Shown here: one piece after another, positions 1 through 11,455 of the stretch
Layout: every line of letters begins with the position of its first letter
How positions within the stretch are numbered: position 1 is the first letter of the stretch
Assembly: GCF_002878395.1 (NCBI RefSeq)
Contig: NC_061115.1
Coordinates: 51,382,438-51,446,437 of the forward strand
From: Capsicum annuum
Lineage: Eukaryota > Streptophyta > Magnoliopsida > Solanales > Solanaceae
Direction: 5' to 3'
DNA length: 64,000 nt
Position numbers and translations under genes: made by a program
The notes under the pieces: generated by a model
Seen by the model: only the letters and a program-made list of their open reading frames with translations
What the model was told of the DNA's origin: nothing
The model's database searches: none

Positions 1-333
1 GCATTGAATGATATGTTGACGTGCGGGTTATTAACAAAGTGAATCATATTGGTATAGTGATAGGAGGAAGCATATTGGTATATTGATGGGGGAAGCATGG
101 TGCATAGTGATAGAGGGAATATTATATTGAATGATATATTAAAGTACAGATTATTAATAAGAGGAAGCATATTAGTATAGTGATAGGGGGAAGTAGGGAA
201 GCATGTTGGTATATTGATAGAGGAAAGCATGGTGCATAGTGATACGAGGAACATTCATTAATAGTAGTGGTGATCACTCTAATTGAATGAGGTAAATGAA
301 GTTTGATACTCCAAAATTTATGATGGGGGGAAA
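1..333 (+). repeat. 3' untranslated tail of a Ty1/copia element, with a tandem repeat
   Basis: This is noncoding sequence just upstream of an LTR. It holds two imperfect copies of a unit of roughly 122 bp: the first starts near 3 (attgaatgatatgttga) and the second near 125 (attgaatgatatattaa). Each contains smaller reiterations of ggaagcat, attggtata and agtgatag. A purine-rich run (gatggggggaaa, about 321-332) directly precedes the LTR start and looks like the polypurine tract used for plus-strand priming. The coding part of the element lies to the left, outside the window. The copia assignment is inferred from the tract and the LTR style, since no protein is visible. Confidence 0.55.
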
Positions 334-1071
334 TTGTTATATTTTATTTTGATGATTATCAGCTGACAACAAGGGACCAGGTCCCTGGGTCTTCATGAAT
401 ATATACAACTGTCACATGTCTGTGACGTTTTGTCTGTTAGTATAACAAACTACACAGGTGAGCTATGTACCAAATAGGATACCTGGCCCTATCGAAATTC
501 TACCCAAATTATTATCTTGCTATAAATAGAAAAGAATGTTTCTCAATTTAATAGTATTTGTAATTTGGTTATTCAAGAAGAAAAATGGCAAAAACTCAAT
601 ATTGCTCAAGTTTTGAGTTTCTGTGTGCTGAGAGAGTAATTGATCTTGCGTCAATTCTTGGTCTGTAATCAAATTACTCATCTTATAAGAGTAATGTTTT
701 TCTTGTGTATGCAGAGTACTTAGGTAGAGTTACCTGAGTTGATATTGGTTAGGGTTAATCAATATTGAGAAGAGATCTTGACAGAGTTGTCAAGGAGATA
801 TTGTAATAGAGTTGTTAAAAATTAGTGGATCTTAGAGTTAAGTTCCAATTGAGTCTATAATCATGAGTTTGATTATAGTGGATTCTTAAGTGCTTGTGAG
901 GGCAAGCCATGGTTTTTCCTCCCTTGAGCAAGGAGGTTTCCAAGTTAAATCATTGTATTCTTCACTTTGCTGATAAGTTTTATTTTCTTACTGCTTTACT
1001 TCTTTATTGCTTGTAACTAACTTTGAGGGGCCTGGTCCCTTATAAGGTGGTGTACCCCTTATATTTCAACA
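334..1071 (+). mobile_element. 3' LTR of a Ty1/copia-like retrotransposon (738 bp)
   Basis: The LTR begins TGTTATATTTTATT directly after a polypurine tract and ends TTATATTTCAACA, giving the canonical TG...CA ends. A TATA box (TATAAATA) lies at about 521-528, so U3 is roughly 215 bp. A 13-bp near-palindrome, GGGACCAGGTCCC, sits close to the 5' end (about 374-386) and an inverted match, GGGGCCTGGTCCC, close to the 3' end (about 1027-1039). Only one LTR is in the window, so LTR-LTR divergence and the target duplication cannot be assessed. Confidence 0.7.
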
Positions 1072-1686
1072 CTCCTCCTCCATCTCTCTTCTTCATCTTC
1101 TTCTTAATCATCATCATCATCATCATTAAGTGTGTACTTTATCTTCTTTATCCATAAATTAAAAATCAAACTATGAGTAAAATCCAACAATATTCAGATT
1201 ATTTGCTTTTAATTGTCAAGTGTTTTTATTAACATATAGATTTATGAATTTTGTTTTGCTGAGGTAAATGGAATGCAATATATGATTTTTGTTTGGTATA
1301 GATGAACAATTTTTTTAATTTTAAAATCATAAACAGATTTGACAAATAAATGAATTCATGTGTTTATATAAGTATCAGCTATCATGTTATTTTCTCTATT
1401 GTATTTAATATATATGGATATTTGTATGCTTATTGCTTTTCAGCAAAACTTTGTATTGTACATTATTTAAAAATTAAACTTGTATATAATCGATATAGAT
1501 AAGGCCTATGCTTTTTTGTTTCTGATTATTTCTCAACTAAAAATAACTATCTTCTTATATTGTATTCAATTGATACAGATATTGTATGTTCAATGTCATC
1601 TGATTGTTCCTTATTAAAAATTCAACAAATATTATCTTATTTTTTAAAATATTATATTCTTGCAAATAAAGTATCAAAGAAGGTAT
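1072..1686. other. Gene-free AT-rich spacer with a trinucleotide microsatellite
   Basis: No open frame or RNA gene is recognised here. A pyrimidine-rich start (about 1075-1105) runs into an (ATC)n microsatellite at about 1107-1126. The rest is AT-rich. This is the left flank of element A; with element A removed it joins position 13543. Confidence 0.6.
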
Positions 1687-1691
1687 TAATG
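1687..1691. repeat. Target site duplication of element A, left copy (TAATG)
   Basis: TAATG directly precedes the LTR start at 1692 and is repeated exactly at 13538-13542, just after the 3' LTR end. This is the 5-bp duplication expected of Ty3/gypsy integration. Confidence 0.8.
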
Positions 1692-1892
1692 TGAAACATC
1701 CTAAATTTTGGTCCTTGAAAATGTCTTGACCTATAAGCTTACTGCCAAGATTACGACACTCCCTATGAGTCGTAAGGTGTCATTACGGGTCGTAGGACCC
1801 TAATCATAGCCTGACCAGTATGGATTGTCCAAGTTTCTATTATGATTATGGTTGGCTCCTAACGATTCGTAAAGACTCTATATGAGTAATAT

Positions 1893-2318
1893 TGTAATAC
1901 CCTGAATATTTCTAAGCTAGGAAGTGAATAAGTATTCCTACGTATGAAATATCCTATCCTATGATTCATACTTGATAACATGACTTAAAATGAATATCCT
2001 AGTGATAGGATAGAATATGATGCATTAAGCATGTTTATATGAGTCGCTTAAGGTAATACAAGCTAAGAGTTTTTGAATCCATCAAGTTTTAGTGTTTGAT
2101 TTTGCAAGGGTCATCTTTGAACGAGTATAACTCTATGTTAATGTGGTATTTTGTCTGATTTAGACCCACCAAATTGTAGAGAATCGAATTATCTTTCCAA
2201 CGATACTAATTTTGCCTTAATCCAATACCCGAGCGAAAAGTTATGCCCATTTTCGTGAGAGACAGTAAGGATAGGCGATTGGTTAGGCGTCGCCCAACCA
2301 AACATAGGCGATTGGTTA
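1893..2318 (+). repeat. Truncated 5' LTR of element B
   Basis: This aligns with the first about 430 bp of the 3' LTR at 3059 (tgtaatacccc, cctatgattcatacttga, aagagtttttgaat). It includes the box with TTTCCAACGATAC (about 2193-2206) and the start of the reiterated gattggttaggcg cassette. It stops abruptly at the internal deletion. Confidence 0.75.
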
Positions 2319-2818
2319 GAAAGTCCTATGCAGATGTTTATAGAAAGGATCTTGAGTTTGAGGTCAATGACTATGTCTATCTTAAGATCTCTCCCATGAA
2401 GGGAGTGAAAAGGTTCAGCAAGAAAGGGAAACTTAGTCCCCGGTATGTCGGTCCCTTTAGAATTCTTTGTCGCTTTGGCAAGGTAGCTTATGAGCTTGAG
2501 TTTCCTTCAGATCTAGCCTCATTCCATTCAGTCTTCCATGTCTCTTTGCTAAAGAAGTGCATAGGTGACCCAGCAGTTGTTGTCCCTACTCAGAGCATCG
2601 ACATTCAGAACAGCCTCTCCTATGAAGAGATTTCAGTTGAAATCTTAGATTATCATACTCATAGATTGAGGAACAAAGAAGTCCCTCTAGTCAAGGTTCT
2701 TTGGCGAAATCAGTCTCATGAGGGAGCTACTTGGAAAGCAGAAGCAGATATAAGTACTAAGTATCCTCACCTCTTCCCCTCCAATTTAAATCAAGCTCAA
2801 GGTAACAGTTCTCTTTAA
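2319..2818 (+). pseudogene. Integrase C terminus/chromodomain region of element B pol
   Basis: This is an open frame of about 166 codons, encoding the end of a gypsy polyprotein. It reads KSYADVYRKDLEFEVNDYVY, then KISPMKGVKRF, KGKLSPRYVGPF and a chromodomain-like segment around LVKVLWRNQSHEGATWKAE, and finishes at the TAA at 2816-2818. The apparent start at 2243 lies inside LTR sequence and is an artefact of the deletion fusing LTR to pol. In the complete element this part would help target integration. Here it is a 3' fragment without a catalytic core. It is free of stops, unlike the matching parts of elements A and C, so B is probably the younger insertion. Confidence 0.75.
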
Positions 2819-3043
2819 TCTTATTCAGTTCCACGTTCATGTTTCTAGTATAAACTTGGTACCTATTAATCATGTCATACTCAGTCATGCATTCATGTGT
2901 CAGTTGTCCGTGCATCAGATATGCACGAGTTCAGTATGTTTAGCATGTCAGTCATGAGATCAAGTTTCAGTTCTTCATGTTTTGTTCAGGTTCTATTGTC
3001 TTGTATCCCTTCTCAGTAAATTCTCATTCGAGGACGAATGTTC

Positions 3044-3058
3044 CCAAGGGGGAGATAT
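3044..3058 (+). promoter_or_regulatory. Polypurine tract of element B
   Basis: The purine run caagggggagatat lies immediately before the 3' LTR TG at 3059. It follows the aggacgaatg phrase typical of the region before Tekay-type LTRs. Confidence 0.7.
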
Positions 3059-5682
3059 TGTAATACCCCGCATATTTCTAAGATACGAAGTAAATAAGTA
3101 TTCCTACGTATGAAATATCCTATCCTATGATTCATACTTGAGTACATGACTTGCAATGAATATCCTAGTGATAGGATAGCTTATGATGCATTAAGCATGT
3201 TCATATGAGTCACTTAAGGTAATACAAGCTAAGAGTTTTTGAATCAATCAAGTTTTAGTGTTCAATTTTGCAAGGGTCATCTTTGAATGAGTATAACTCG
3301 ATGTTAATGTGGTATTTTGGTAGATTTCAATCCACCAAATTGTAGAGAATCGAATTAGATTTCCAATGATATCAATTTTGCCTTAATCCAATACCCGAGT
3401 GAAAAGTTATACCCATTTTTGTGAGAGACAGTAAGGATAGCCGATTGGTTAGGCGCCGCCTAACCAAACATAGGCAATTGGTTAGGCACCGCCCAACCTA
3501 GCTTAGGTAATCACTTGGGCGCCGTCTAAGTCAGTTCCATGTACCGAAAACACTCTATTTTGAGTTATTTTAAGGGTAATTAAGTCTTTTAACACTCCTT
3601 ACACGTCCCTAAACTTAACCCTAAGAAATATATAGCTTCTAAACATATTACAACCCTATTATCATCTCAAAGCTCATCATCCAAGAGAACTAAAATAGAA
3701 AAACAACTAGGGTTGCATATATAAGCTTGAAAATCCGATTTCAAGGAAATTCCTCCATCAATCATCAAGAATCTTCCTTCTAAGGTATGCGTGAGTTGAT
3801 TCATGGACTCCTTTCATCCATGAAGCTCAAGAACCATCTTCTAAATTTTTTATTATGATGTTTATATTGTTGGTGGTTGATGTTCATGTGGTTGGAGTTT
3901 GATGATGCCTAAGATGGGATCTTTGTATGTTTATTATGAGAATATAGAGGTATTTAGCATATAAATATGTGAAATTAGTGGTTGAATATTTGTAATCTTG
4001 ATGAATCCACCTATGCCTAAGATGTGCATGTAAGGTATTTGTGAAAATACCCAAGGGAATAAAAATCATGCTTTTATGACATAATAAATCCAAAATGACT
4101 ATTCCATGTTCTAAGTTTATGTTCAACATGATCCCCGTGCTATTGTCTTGAATTTAAGAAGTTGTACGAGATTCTCATGATATTGTTGCGATATGGAATG
4201 ACCATGTTATTGAAGCCATGCAAGTATATACATGTTGAGTGCATTCCCGATCATGTGATAGTTTGTTAAGAATCATTCTTATTATGAAAGCCTTACTTGT
4301 GATATTATGAATTGTGGACTCAAATCTTATGATCAAGTCATGTCATGTGTGTCAGTTTCCTCCTATTGAGTCCAGGGGATACTTGTACCTAAAAACTATA
4401 GTTGTGTGCCTAGAGCTATGTCATGTTTCACAATATTCGAACTCAAGCTATGATTCCATAGACTTCAGTCAGTCATGTGACTCAGGAAAACCTCATGATC
4501 TTAGTCAGTTGTTAGATATCAGTAACATTCCGCCAGTCAATGGAATTCAAAAAGATTAAGTCATGCACAGTCAGTTATTCATGTCCAGTCCCACCAGATG
4601 GGAGTAGAGGTTAGCACCGAGTGAACCCAAGGATGGGTACTCACCCGCTAGTTCAGGGTATGATTCTTAGTAGTCATCCTTGTGTTCTAAAACTACATAG
4701 CCAGCGTAGGTTGAGACATCTTAACCCATCAGATTAGGGTTAATGAGGTGTCTTAACCCATCAGTTTAGGGTTCCCACCGTTCTCATTGAGTACTCGCCA
4801 GATAAGGGTCACTCACAGGCTGTCCTTACCCGTGGCACGGTATTGACACCCCTCCATTCGGGGCAGAGATTGGACCTCAGCTTAGCCATAACGGTATACA
4901 TGGGGCATGTCGGTTAAACACTACTTCCCACAGTTTCAGTATCAGTCTCAATAAAAGAACTCAGGGCGTTCTTCAAATTTTAGTATATATAGGACTGTCA
5001 GATATAGTCGTCCATGTTATCAGTGTCAGTATCAGTCATGACAGTTATTAGTAAACCATGTATTAGCTTATAGGTCATGCTATCACGTATTCACGATCCC
5101 AGTTTCTATATATGTGTGTTTGCACTCCCACGTTCATATTCGTGAGTCAGTCTTGTTCATGCATAAAACCCTTTATGTTCAGCCTACCTTCCTCGTATAC
5201 TCAGTACTCCAATTGTAATGACGCATTTGCGCTATGGTGCTTTCTTTTCATGTTACACCATAGGTTCTGAGACACGAACTCCAGCCCAGTAGTAGCGGTA
5301 GCATTCCAGTCACAGAGACACAGTGAGTCCTCATTGATTCAAGGACAATATGATTTGATATATTTATTTATTTATTCAGTTCAGTTTTACGGATTTAGTT
5401 GGAGACATGTTCCTTCAACTCCTTATTCAGATAGTTTAGAGGCTTTCAGATTTACGTTCAGATTTACGTTCAGACTTAGCTTTCAGATTAAGTTGTTTTG
5501 GGTATTTTCACCCACATGATTTTATTTAGTTGAAACTTATGGCCTTACAGTTCTATGTATTCCACATTATTATATCATGATTTATAGTATACAGGTACAG
5601 ATATCAGTCATGGGTTAGCTTGTCGTCCCTCGGGGTCATGAGCACCGTCTAGCATTCTGGTTCAGCAAATTGGCGTGTTACA
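3059..5682 (+). repeat. 3' LTR of element B (about 2624 bp)
   Basis: It begins TGTAATACCCCGC and ends GTGTTACA. It contains the conserved box TTTCCAATGATATC (3361-3374) followed by ACCCGAGTGAAAAGTTAT, a cassette of reiterated GC-richer words (about 3433-3530), and AATATATAG near 3626 as a candidate TATA. The cassette includes a perfect hairpin at 3445-3467 (11-bp arms, TTGGTTAGGCG, one-base loop). Short open frames inside the LTR look like noise. It shares its ends and several internal blocks with the solo LTR at 46795-49385. Confidence 0.75.
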
Positions 5683-6505
5683 CATATAGACCCATTAGTA
5701 GCCAAACCAGTGTGATGCCTAAATATTCTTTCTGGCCTACCATTTGACCAAACTAGTTATAATATCTGAGTACGATTCGTATGGTATGACTCATGGCCAG
5801 ACCAGTATGACTGCCCATAGATGTTTTCCAGAATACGACTGGAGGTCATGAGTTATAAGGTAACCCTATAAGTCGTAAGGTCGCCTGTAACAACTGAACG
5901 ATAATTTTTCAGTATTTTATTAAGGACACTTTAGAGATGTCCCCTTTTCCCCAAATATGAGCCACGACTTTAAAACCTTATTGGGACTTGATTCCCATTT
6001 AAAACCTTATCCTTAGTTACATACTAGTGCACACCCTACTAACCGTCTTCGAATATTGTATCCCCATGCTATGCAGCATCTAAAGGCACTTCTATTTTTC
6101 CTGCACAATGATAGGTGATCTTAGAGTCAATCATTTACAGTAAAGTGGTGAGCTTCCATTCTCCAGAAGACTTGATCATTCCATCAATTTTACTTTCATA
6201 AATAAGAATTGAAGGCTTCACATTTACTTTATCTTTGTCATTGTCATTGTCATTGTCAGGGTCGAGGGCATATCCCAACGTAGGTTGTGTTATGGTATAG
6301 AGGCTTTATGGATTACTATGGACTGGGTATTGGTTGATTACAATCTCAGACTTTGATTTATTGTTTACTCTATCTTGTTATATAATCAAAATTTATTTGC
6401 TGAGTAATGTATCATGTTCTTTTTGGCTAGGCGAGGGTGCATCTCTATCCTCGGTGGACTTAAAATATCCACCACACTAGGCCTTGGTTTGGGTCATGAA
6501 AAAGT

Positions 6506-6517
6506 TGGTATTAGAGC
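6506..6517 (+). promoter_or_regulatory. Primer binding site of element A (initiator tRNA-Met)
   Basis: TGGTATTAGAGC differs by one base from TGGTATCAGAGC, the complement of the plant initiator tRNA-Met 3' end. It lies four bases after the inferred 5' LTR end. Confidence 0.75.
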
Positions 6518-6714
6518 CTAGGTTCATGGTCAATTGGGTATCCACAAAGCCATGTCAAGTAGAGTCTCTTATCATGGGTATGTAGCGCGCCATATTTATG
6601 AGGAAAAGGCTATGAGACATTTAGAAATGTTTCCCTTTCTTATTGTTCTAGTTTTGGGATGTAGAGTCTAGGGTGTTGAAATCTCCTCTAATTCTATTTG
6701 TTCACATTTCAGAT

Positions 6715-7980
6715 CATGCCTCCTTGAATATCTAATGCTCCATGGAACCTCTTCTGTCCCACCTGAGGATAATGTGGTTGGAATTCATCCTGCTTATGGA
6801 GTTCAGAGTCGGTCTAGGGCTCCAGCTCATGATTGTACTACCCCACATAGAGTTCTACCGATCCCTAATTATCCTCCTCAGGCTCCTCATACTGATGATG
6901 ATCATGCCCCACCACCCCAAGGAGATATCTCTAACACTGAGTTTTGCTGATCTATTCATCTACTGACCCAGTTGGTGACATATCAATAATGACAGTCAAG
7001 TCCTACTGGTACTGCTGTAAGTTCTTCTGAGGTTACTTGAGTTGGAAAGTTTATGAGTCTTAATCCTCAGACCTTTACTGGCTCTAAGGTTGGGGAGAAT
7101 CCTCAAGGGTTCATAAATGAGATAGAGAAGATATTTGGGTTATGAATGTTTTTGACTGTGAGGGCATAGAATTTACCATATATTAGTTGAAGGATGTGGC
7201 ATATCAATGGTATAAGGAGTGAGATCAGTCTAGGGGTGATGATGCGGAGTTGGCACTATGGGATGAGCTTTTGGGTGCCGTCCTGGATCGTTTCTTTCCT
7301 CAAGGTTGAGAAAGGCTAAAGCTAAGAAGTTTGTGAATCTAAAACAAGGTAGGATGTCCGTGAAAGAGTATGCCTTGAAATTTTATCAGTTGTCCCATTA
7401 TGCTTCTGAGCTAGTGTCAAACATGATGAATAAGATAAGGAAGTTTGCTTCGGGCTTGTCTCAGGACTAAGTGCTAGAGTGACATGGATATATCTAGGCT
7501 TATTAAATAGTGACAAGTATATCTCTAGGCTTATGGTGTATATACAATAGGTTGAAGATGAAAGAAAAAAAACAACTCAAAATAAAAGAAAGTCAAGGTA
7601 AGAGGTCCAAGTATTCTGAGCATGGTAGAGGCCAGTAGAATAGCGGTAGAGATTGTAGGAAATAGTCTAAGAAGAAGTAGGTAAATTCTTGTTCTTATTC
7701 TATAGCTAGTGCTTCATATCCTAAGCCATCCGGGTTTAAGGCACAAGTGCCCAATCTCAGGCCAGTGGGACCCAGTCAGCTCCATCATATCCTTTTTGCA
7801 GATTTTGGAGTTAGTTGTACCATGGTTTTTGTAATGAGAGGAGGAATAAGTGGCCAGCCTAGCCATATTCAAAGAAATTATCCCTCCAACGATGTTACTG
7901 CTGGGGCTAATAAGGTCTCGATTGCTACTTCTTCAGCTCCTACACCAAAGGCTGCTACCTTTTGCCCTGACACTGGTTAG
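6715..7980 (+). pseudogene. Degenerate gag of element A
   Basis: The start ATG CCT CCT at about 6715 is followed by an immediate in-frame TGA and many other stops and frameshifts. Recognisable gag pieces are the capsid-like LNPQTFTGSKVGENPQGFIN segment (about 7060-7110), the phrase read from gggttcataaatgagatagagaag, and a decayed zinc-knuckle region around 7840-7890. The same order of blocks is present in element C (about 40830-42140). Gag would form the retrotransposon particle; this copy cannot encode it. Confidence 0.65.
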
Positions 7981-7984
7981 AACT

Positions 7985-10900
7985 ATTTGTATTCTCTCTC
8001 CACCTGTCAGGACACTGAGGCATTTCCTGATGTTTTTACTAGTATGCTAAAACTTTTCTCACGTGATGTGTATTGTCTACTAGATCCTGGTTCTACCCTT
8101 TCTAATCTGACCTCTTATATGGCTATTTATTTTGGTTTTGTTCCTGAGTGTATTCAAGATTGTTTTTAGTGTCTATACCAGTGGGTAACTCTATTATGGC
8201 TAGGAGATTCTATAGGGGTTATATGGAATCTATCTGTGATAGAGAGACATTGGTGGATTTGATAGAGTTGGAGATGTTAGATTTTGATGTTATCTTGGGG
8301 ATGGATTGGCTCTATTCATGCCTACATCTCCTAATTGTAGGACCCAAAAAGTCAGATTCTAATTACCAGATGAACTGGTGATTGAGTGGGAAGGGATTTC
8401 CCTAGTGCCTAAGGGAAGGTTCATCTCTTATCTTAGAGCCCAAAAGTTGATTTCCAAGGGATGTCTTTGTCACTTAGTCCTAGATAAAGATTCTAACTCG
8501 AAGGGTCTTTCTTTATAATTTGTCCCTGTGATATGTGAGTTTCCCAAAGTTTTCCCTAATGATTTTCCTGGTGTCCTTCCTGATAGGGAAATTGATTTGG
8601 GATCGATCTTCTTTCGGACACTCGTCCTATATCTATCCCTCCTTATAGAATGGCTCCAACTGAATTGAAAGAACTTAAGGATTAGTTGAAAGATATTTTT
8701 AATAAGGGTTTTATCTGTGCTATTATTTCCCCATGAGGTGAACTGATACTCCTTGTGCATAAAAAGATGGTTCCTTTCGAATGTGTATAGATGACCTCTA
8801 ATAGAATTAGGTGACAGTGAAGAATAAGTATCCTCTTCCTAGGATTGATGACCTATTTGACCAGCGACAGGGTGTAAAGCACTTTTCTTTGATTGACCTT
8901 TGGTTGGGTTATTATCAGTTGAAGATTATAGAGATGGATATCCCTAAGACTGGTTTTCAAAATTGGTATGGTCATTTTGAGTTTTCAGTGATGTCCTTTA
9001 GTTTGACTAATGCACCGGTGGCATTCATGGATCTTATGAATCAGGTATTCTATCAGTTTTTAGATTTGTTCATTATTGTGTTTGTTGATGACATCCTGGT
9101 ATATTCTAAGAGCGAGGCAGATCATGTTGATCACCTCCATATTGTGTTGCAAACCCTTAAGGATTAGCATTTGTATGCTAAGTTTTCAAAGTGTGTGTTT
9201 TGGTTAAATATTATTACTTTTTTGGGTCATGTCGTTTCTAGTGAAGGGATCATAGTGGATCCATAAAAAGTTGTGGTGGTTAAGAAGTGGCCTAAACCCA
9301 TGACTCTAACTGATATTCAGAGCTTCTTGGGTTTATCCGGGTATTATAGGAGGTTTGTGGAGAGATTTTCTTTTATTACTGCCCCATTGACTAGGTTGAC
9401 TCAAAAGAAGGTGAAGTTCCTATGGTCTGACGCTTGCGAGGGTAGTTTTGAGAAATTGAAGGATAAGTTAACTTCTACTTCAGTTTTAACCCTATACAAG
9501 GGTACTAATGGATTTGTTGTTTATTGTGATACATCCCATGTGGGATTGGCTTGTGTATTAATACTATGGGGAAAGGTTGTGGCATATGTTTCTAGGAAGT
9601 TGAAGATGCATGAGAAGAACTATCCAACTCATAACTTGGAGTTGTTGGTGGTAGTCTTTGCTATAAAGATTTGGCGCCATTACCTGTATTGGGTTTATGT
9701 TGGCATCTTCTCAGACCATATGAGTTTACAGTATGTGTTCACCCATAAGAAGTTGAATCTCAGGCAAAGGAGATGGCTTGAGTTGCTCAAGGACTATGAT
9801 ATGAGTCTTCATTATTATCCAAGTAAAGCTAACGTGGTTTTTGATGCTCTTAGCTAGTTATATATGGTGAGCTTGTCTTAAGTTGATGAGGAGAAGCGAG
9901 GGTTAGTGAAGTATATTCATTAGTTGTCTAATCTTGAAGTTCATTTTTTAGACTCTGAGAATGGTGGTGTGATTGTTTGAGAGGTGGTAAAGTCCTCTGT
10001 GGGTGCCAAGGTGAAGAAGAAGTGGGCTTCGAATCTTATTCTAATGAGAATCAGGGATGATGTAGGTCACCAGAGGGTGATTTCTTTTGAGTTTAGTGGT
10101 GAAGGTATCTTGAGGTACCAAGGTAGATTGTGCATTCCTCATGTTGATGTGCTGCAAGAGAGGATCTTGGCTGAGGCTTATAAGTTGAGGTACATTGTTT
10201 ATCCAGGTTCAACGAAGATGTACTATGACTTGAAAGAGATTTATTAGCGAAATAACATGAAACGGGATGTGGAAAATTTTATGGCTAAGTGCATGATGTG
10301 TTAGCAAGTGAAGGTGGAGCACTTGAGGCCTAGAGGGTTATTTTAAGAAATTGAGTTGCCTGTGTGGAAGTAGGAGATGATTATTATGAATTTCGTTATT
10401 GGTCTTCCGCAATCTTGAAATTAGTTTAATTTAATTTGGGTCATAATCGATAGGATGACTAAGTCCGCTCACTTCTTGTCTCATTTTTGGTATTTTTTTC
10501 AGAGAGAGTTGGGAACTAAGGTGAGCCTTAGACCCACTTTCCACCCTCAAATGGATGGACAAGTAGATAGGAATATTTAGACATTGGAGGATATGCTAAG
10601 TTCATGTGTGATTGACTTTGGTGGTAGTTGGGTTTATTATTTTTCTCTCATAGAGTTTGCGTATAATAATAGTTTTCACTCTAGTATTGGGATGGATCCT
10701 TTCGAAGCCCTTTATGGTAGGAGGTGTAGGTCTCCTATTGGGTGGTTTAAGGTTGGAGAAAATAGGTTATTCACTCCCGACTTAGTTCACCAAGCCATGG
10801 AAAAGGTAATTCGGGATCAACTTAAGGCCGCCCAAAGTCTCCAAAAGTCCTATGCGAATGTTAAGGGTAGGGAGTTAAGAGTTTAATATGGATGGTTTGG

Positions 10901-11324
10901 TGTTCTTAAAGGTATCTCCCATAAAGGGAGTGATGTGGTTTGGAAAGAAGAGAAAGCTCAGTCCCCGGTGTGTTAGTCCCTTTCGTGTTTTGAGGCAAGT
11001 GAGCCATGTGGATTATGAGTAGGAGTTGCCATCTAGGTTAGGTACTATTCAGCCGGTCTTCTATGTTTTGATGTTGAGAAAGTGTGTGGGTGATCCTTCC
11101 TTAATTGTTTCTTTGGAGAGTGTTGTGTTTCAAATTTCTTGTCCTATGAAGAAGTCTTGATGGAAATTTTGGATAGGCAAGTCTGTCGTTTGATGACTAA
11201 AGATGTGGCTTCAATAAAAATTCTATGGAGGAACCATAAGGTCATAGAAGCTACTTGGAAAGTCGAAGAGAAAATGAAGTCCAAATATCCATTCTTGTTT
11301 CCCACTTAGGATAATCGTGCTTGA
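7985..11324 (+). pseudogene. Degenerate pol of element A (PR-RT-RNase H-IN-chromodomain)
   Basis: Domains appear in order. The aspartic protease has LDPGSTLS at about 8080-8103 (usually D-S/T-G, here D-P-G). The reverse transcriptase spans about 8640-9170, with [15 protein letters not shown] and the catalytic FVDD box at about 9079-9090. RNase H spans about 9490-9860 (VVYCDTSHVGLACVL, KNYPTHNLELL). The integrase HHCC region lies near 10140-10300, and the core tail near 10590-10780 carries IEFAYNNSFHSS and PFEALYGRRCRSPIGW. The chromodomain-type tail lies near 11200-11310. The frame is broken by stops, including in the HHCC region (tag for Trp and Gln codons) and in the integrase core. Domain order and motifs assign it to the Tekay/Del chromoviruses. 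Confidence 0.8.
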
Positions 11325-11443
11325 GGTATGTGTATTCCCTAATATCTTTGTTTTTTGTCTTTATTAAAGGTAAGTGTGGTTGTGCTCTGTGTTAAATCAT
11401 GTTAATGGACGCCTTGACCCATCATTCGAGGATGGATGATCCT

Positions 11444-11455
11444 AAAAGGGGAGAA
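11444..11455 (+). promoter_or_regulatory. Polypurine tract of element A
   Basis: AAAAGGGGAGAA directly precedes the 3' LTR start at 11456. The same place in element C reads GTGGGGGAGAA. Confidence 0.7.

Larger units (their letters stand above)
1893..5682 (+). mobile_element. Chromovirus element B nested in the LTR of A, internally deleted
   Basis: It starts TGTAATACCCTG at 1893 and ends GTGTTACA at 5682. The flanks are aatat (1888-1892) and catat (5683-5687), a 4/5 match consistent with a decayed 5-bp duplication. It consists of a partial 5' LTR, a remnant of the pol 3' end, a short 3' untranslated region with a polypurine tract, and a full-length 3' LTR of about 2.6 kb. Everything from the middle of the 5' LTR through gag and most of pol has been deleted. 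The junction is near 2319, where the LTR word gcgattggttag runs straight into integrase coding sequence. Confidence 0.8.
1692..6501 (+). repeat. 5' LTR of element A, split by element B and internally deleted
   Basis: The first segment (1692-1892, starting TGAAACATCC) matches the 3' LTR from 11456. Homology resumes at about 5683 (after the end of element B) with the shared phrase agccaaaccagtgtgatgcc, and runs to about 6501 (ending TCATGAAA, a degraded TG...CA end). Compared with the 3' LTR, about 1.07 kb is missing near 6000, between the TATA region (CATTTATAAAGG in the 3' copy) and ccttatc. This removes the TATA and transcript-start region, so this copy could not drive the element. Confidence 0.75.

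Noticed and set aside
3884..4559. Small open frames of 81 codons inside the element B LTR
   Set aside because: They lie in long LTR sequence without coding signature; the solo LTR, aligned in the same region, does not keep them open.
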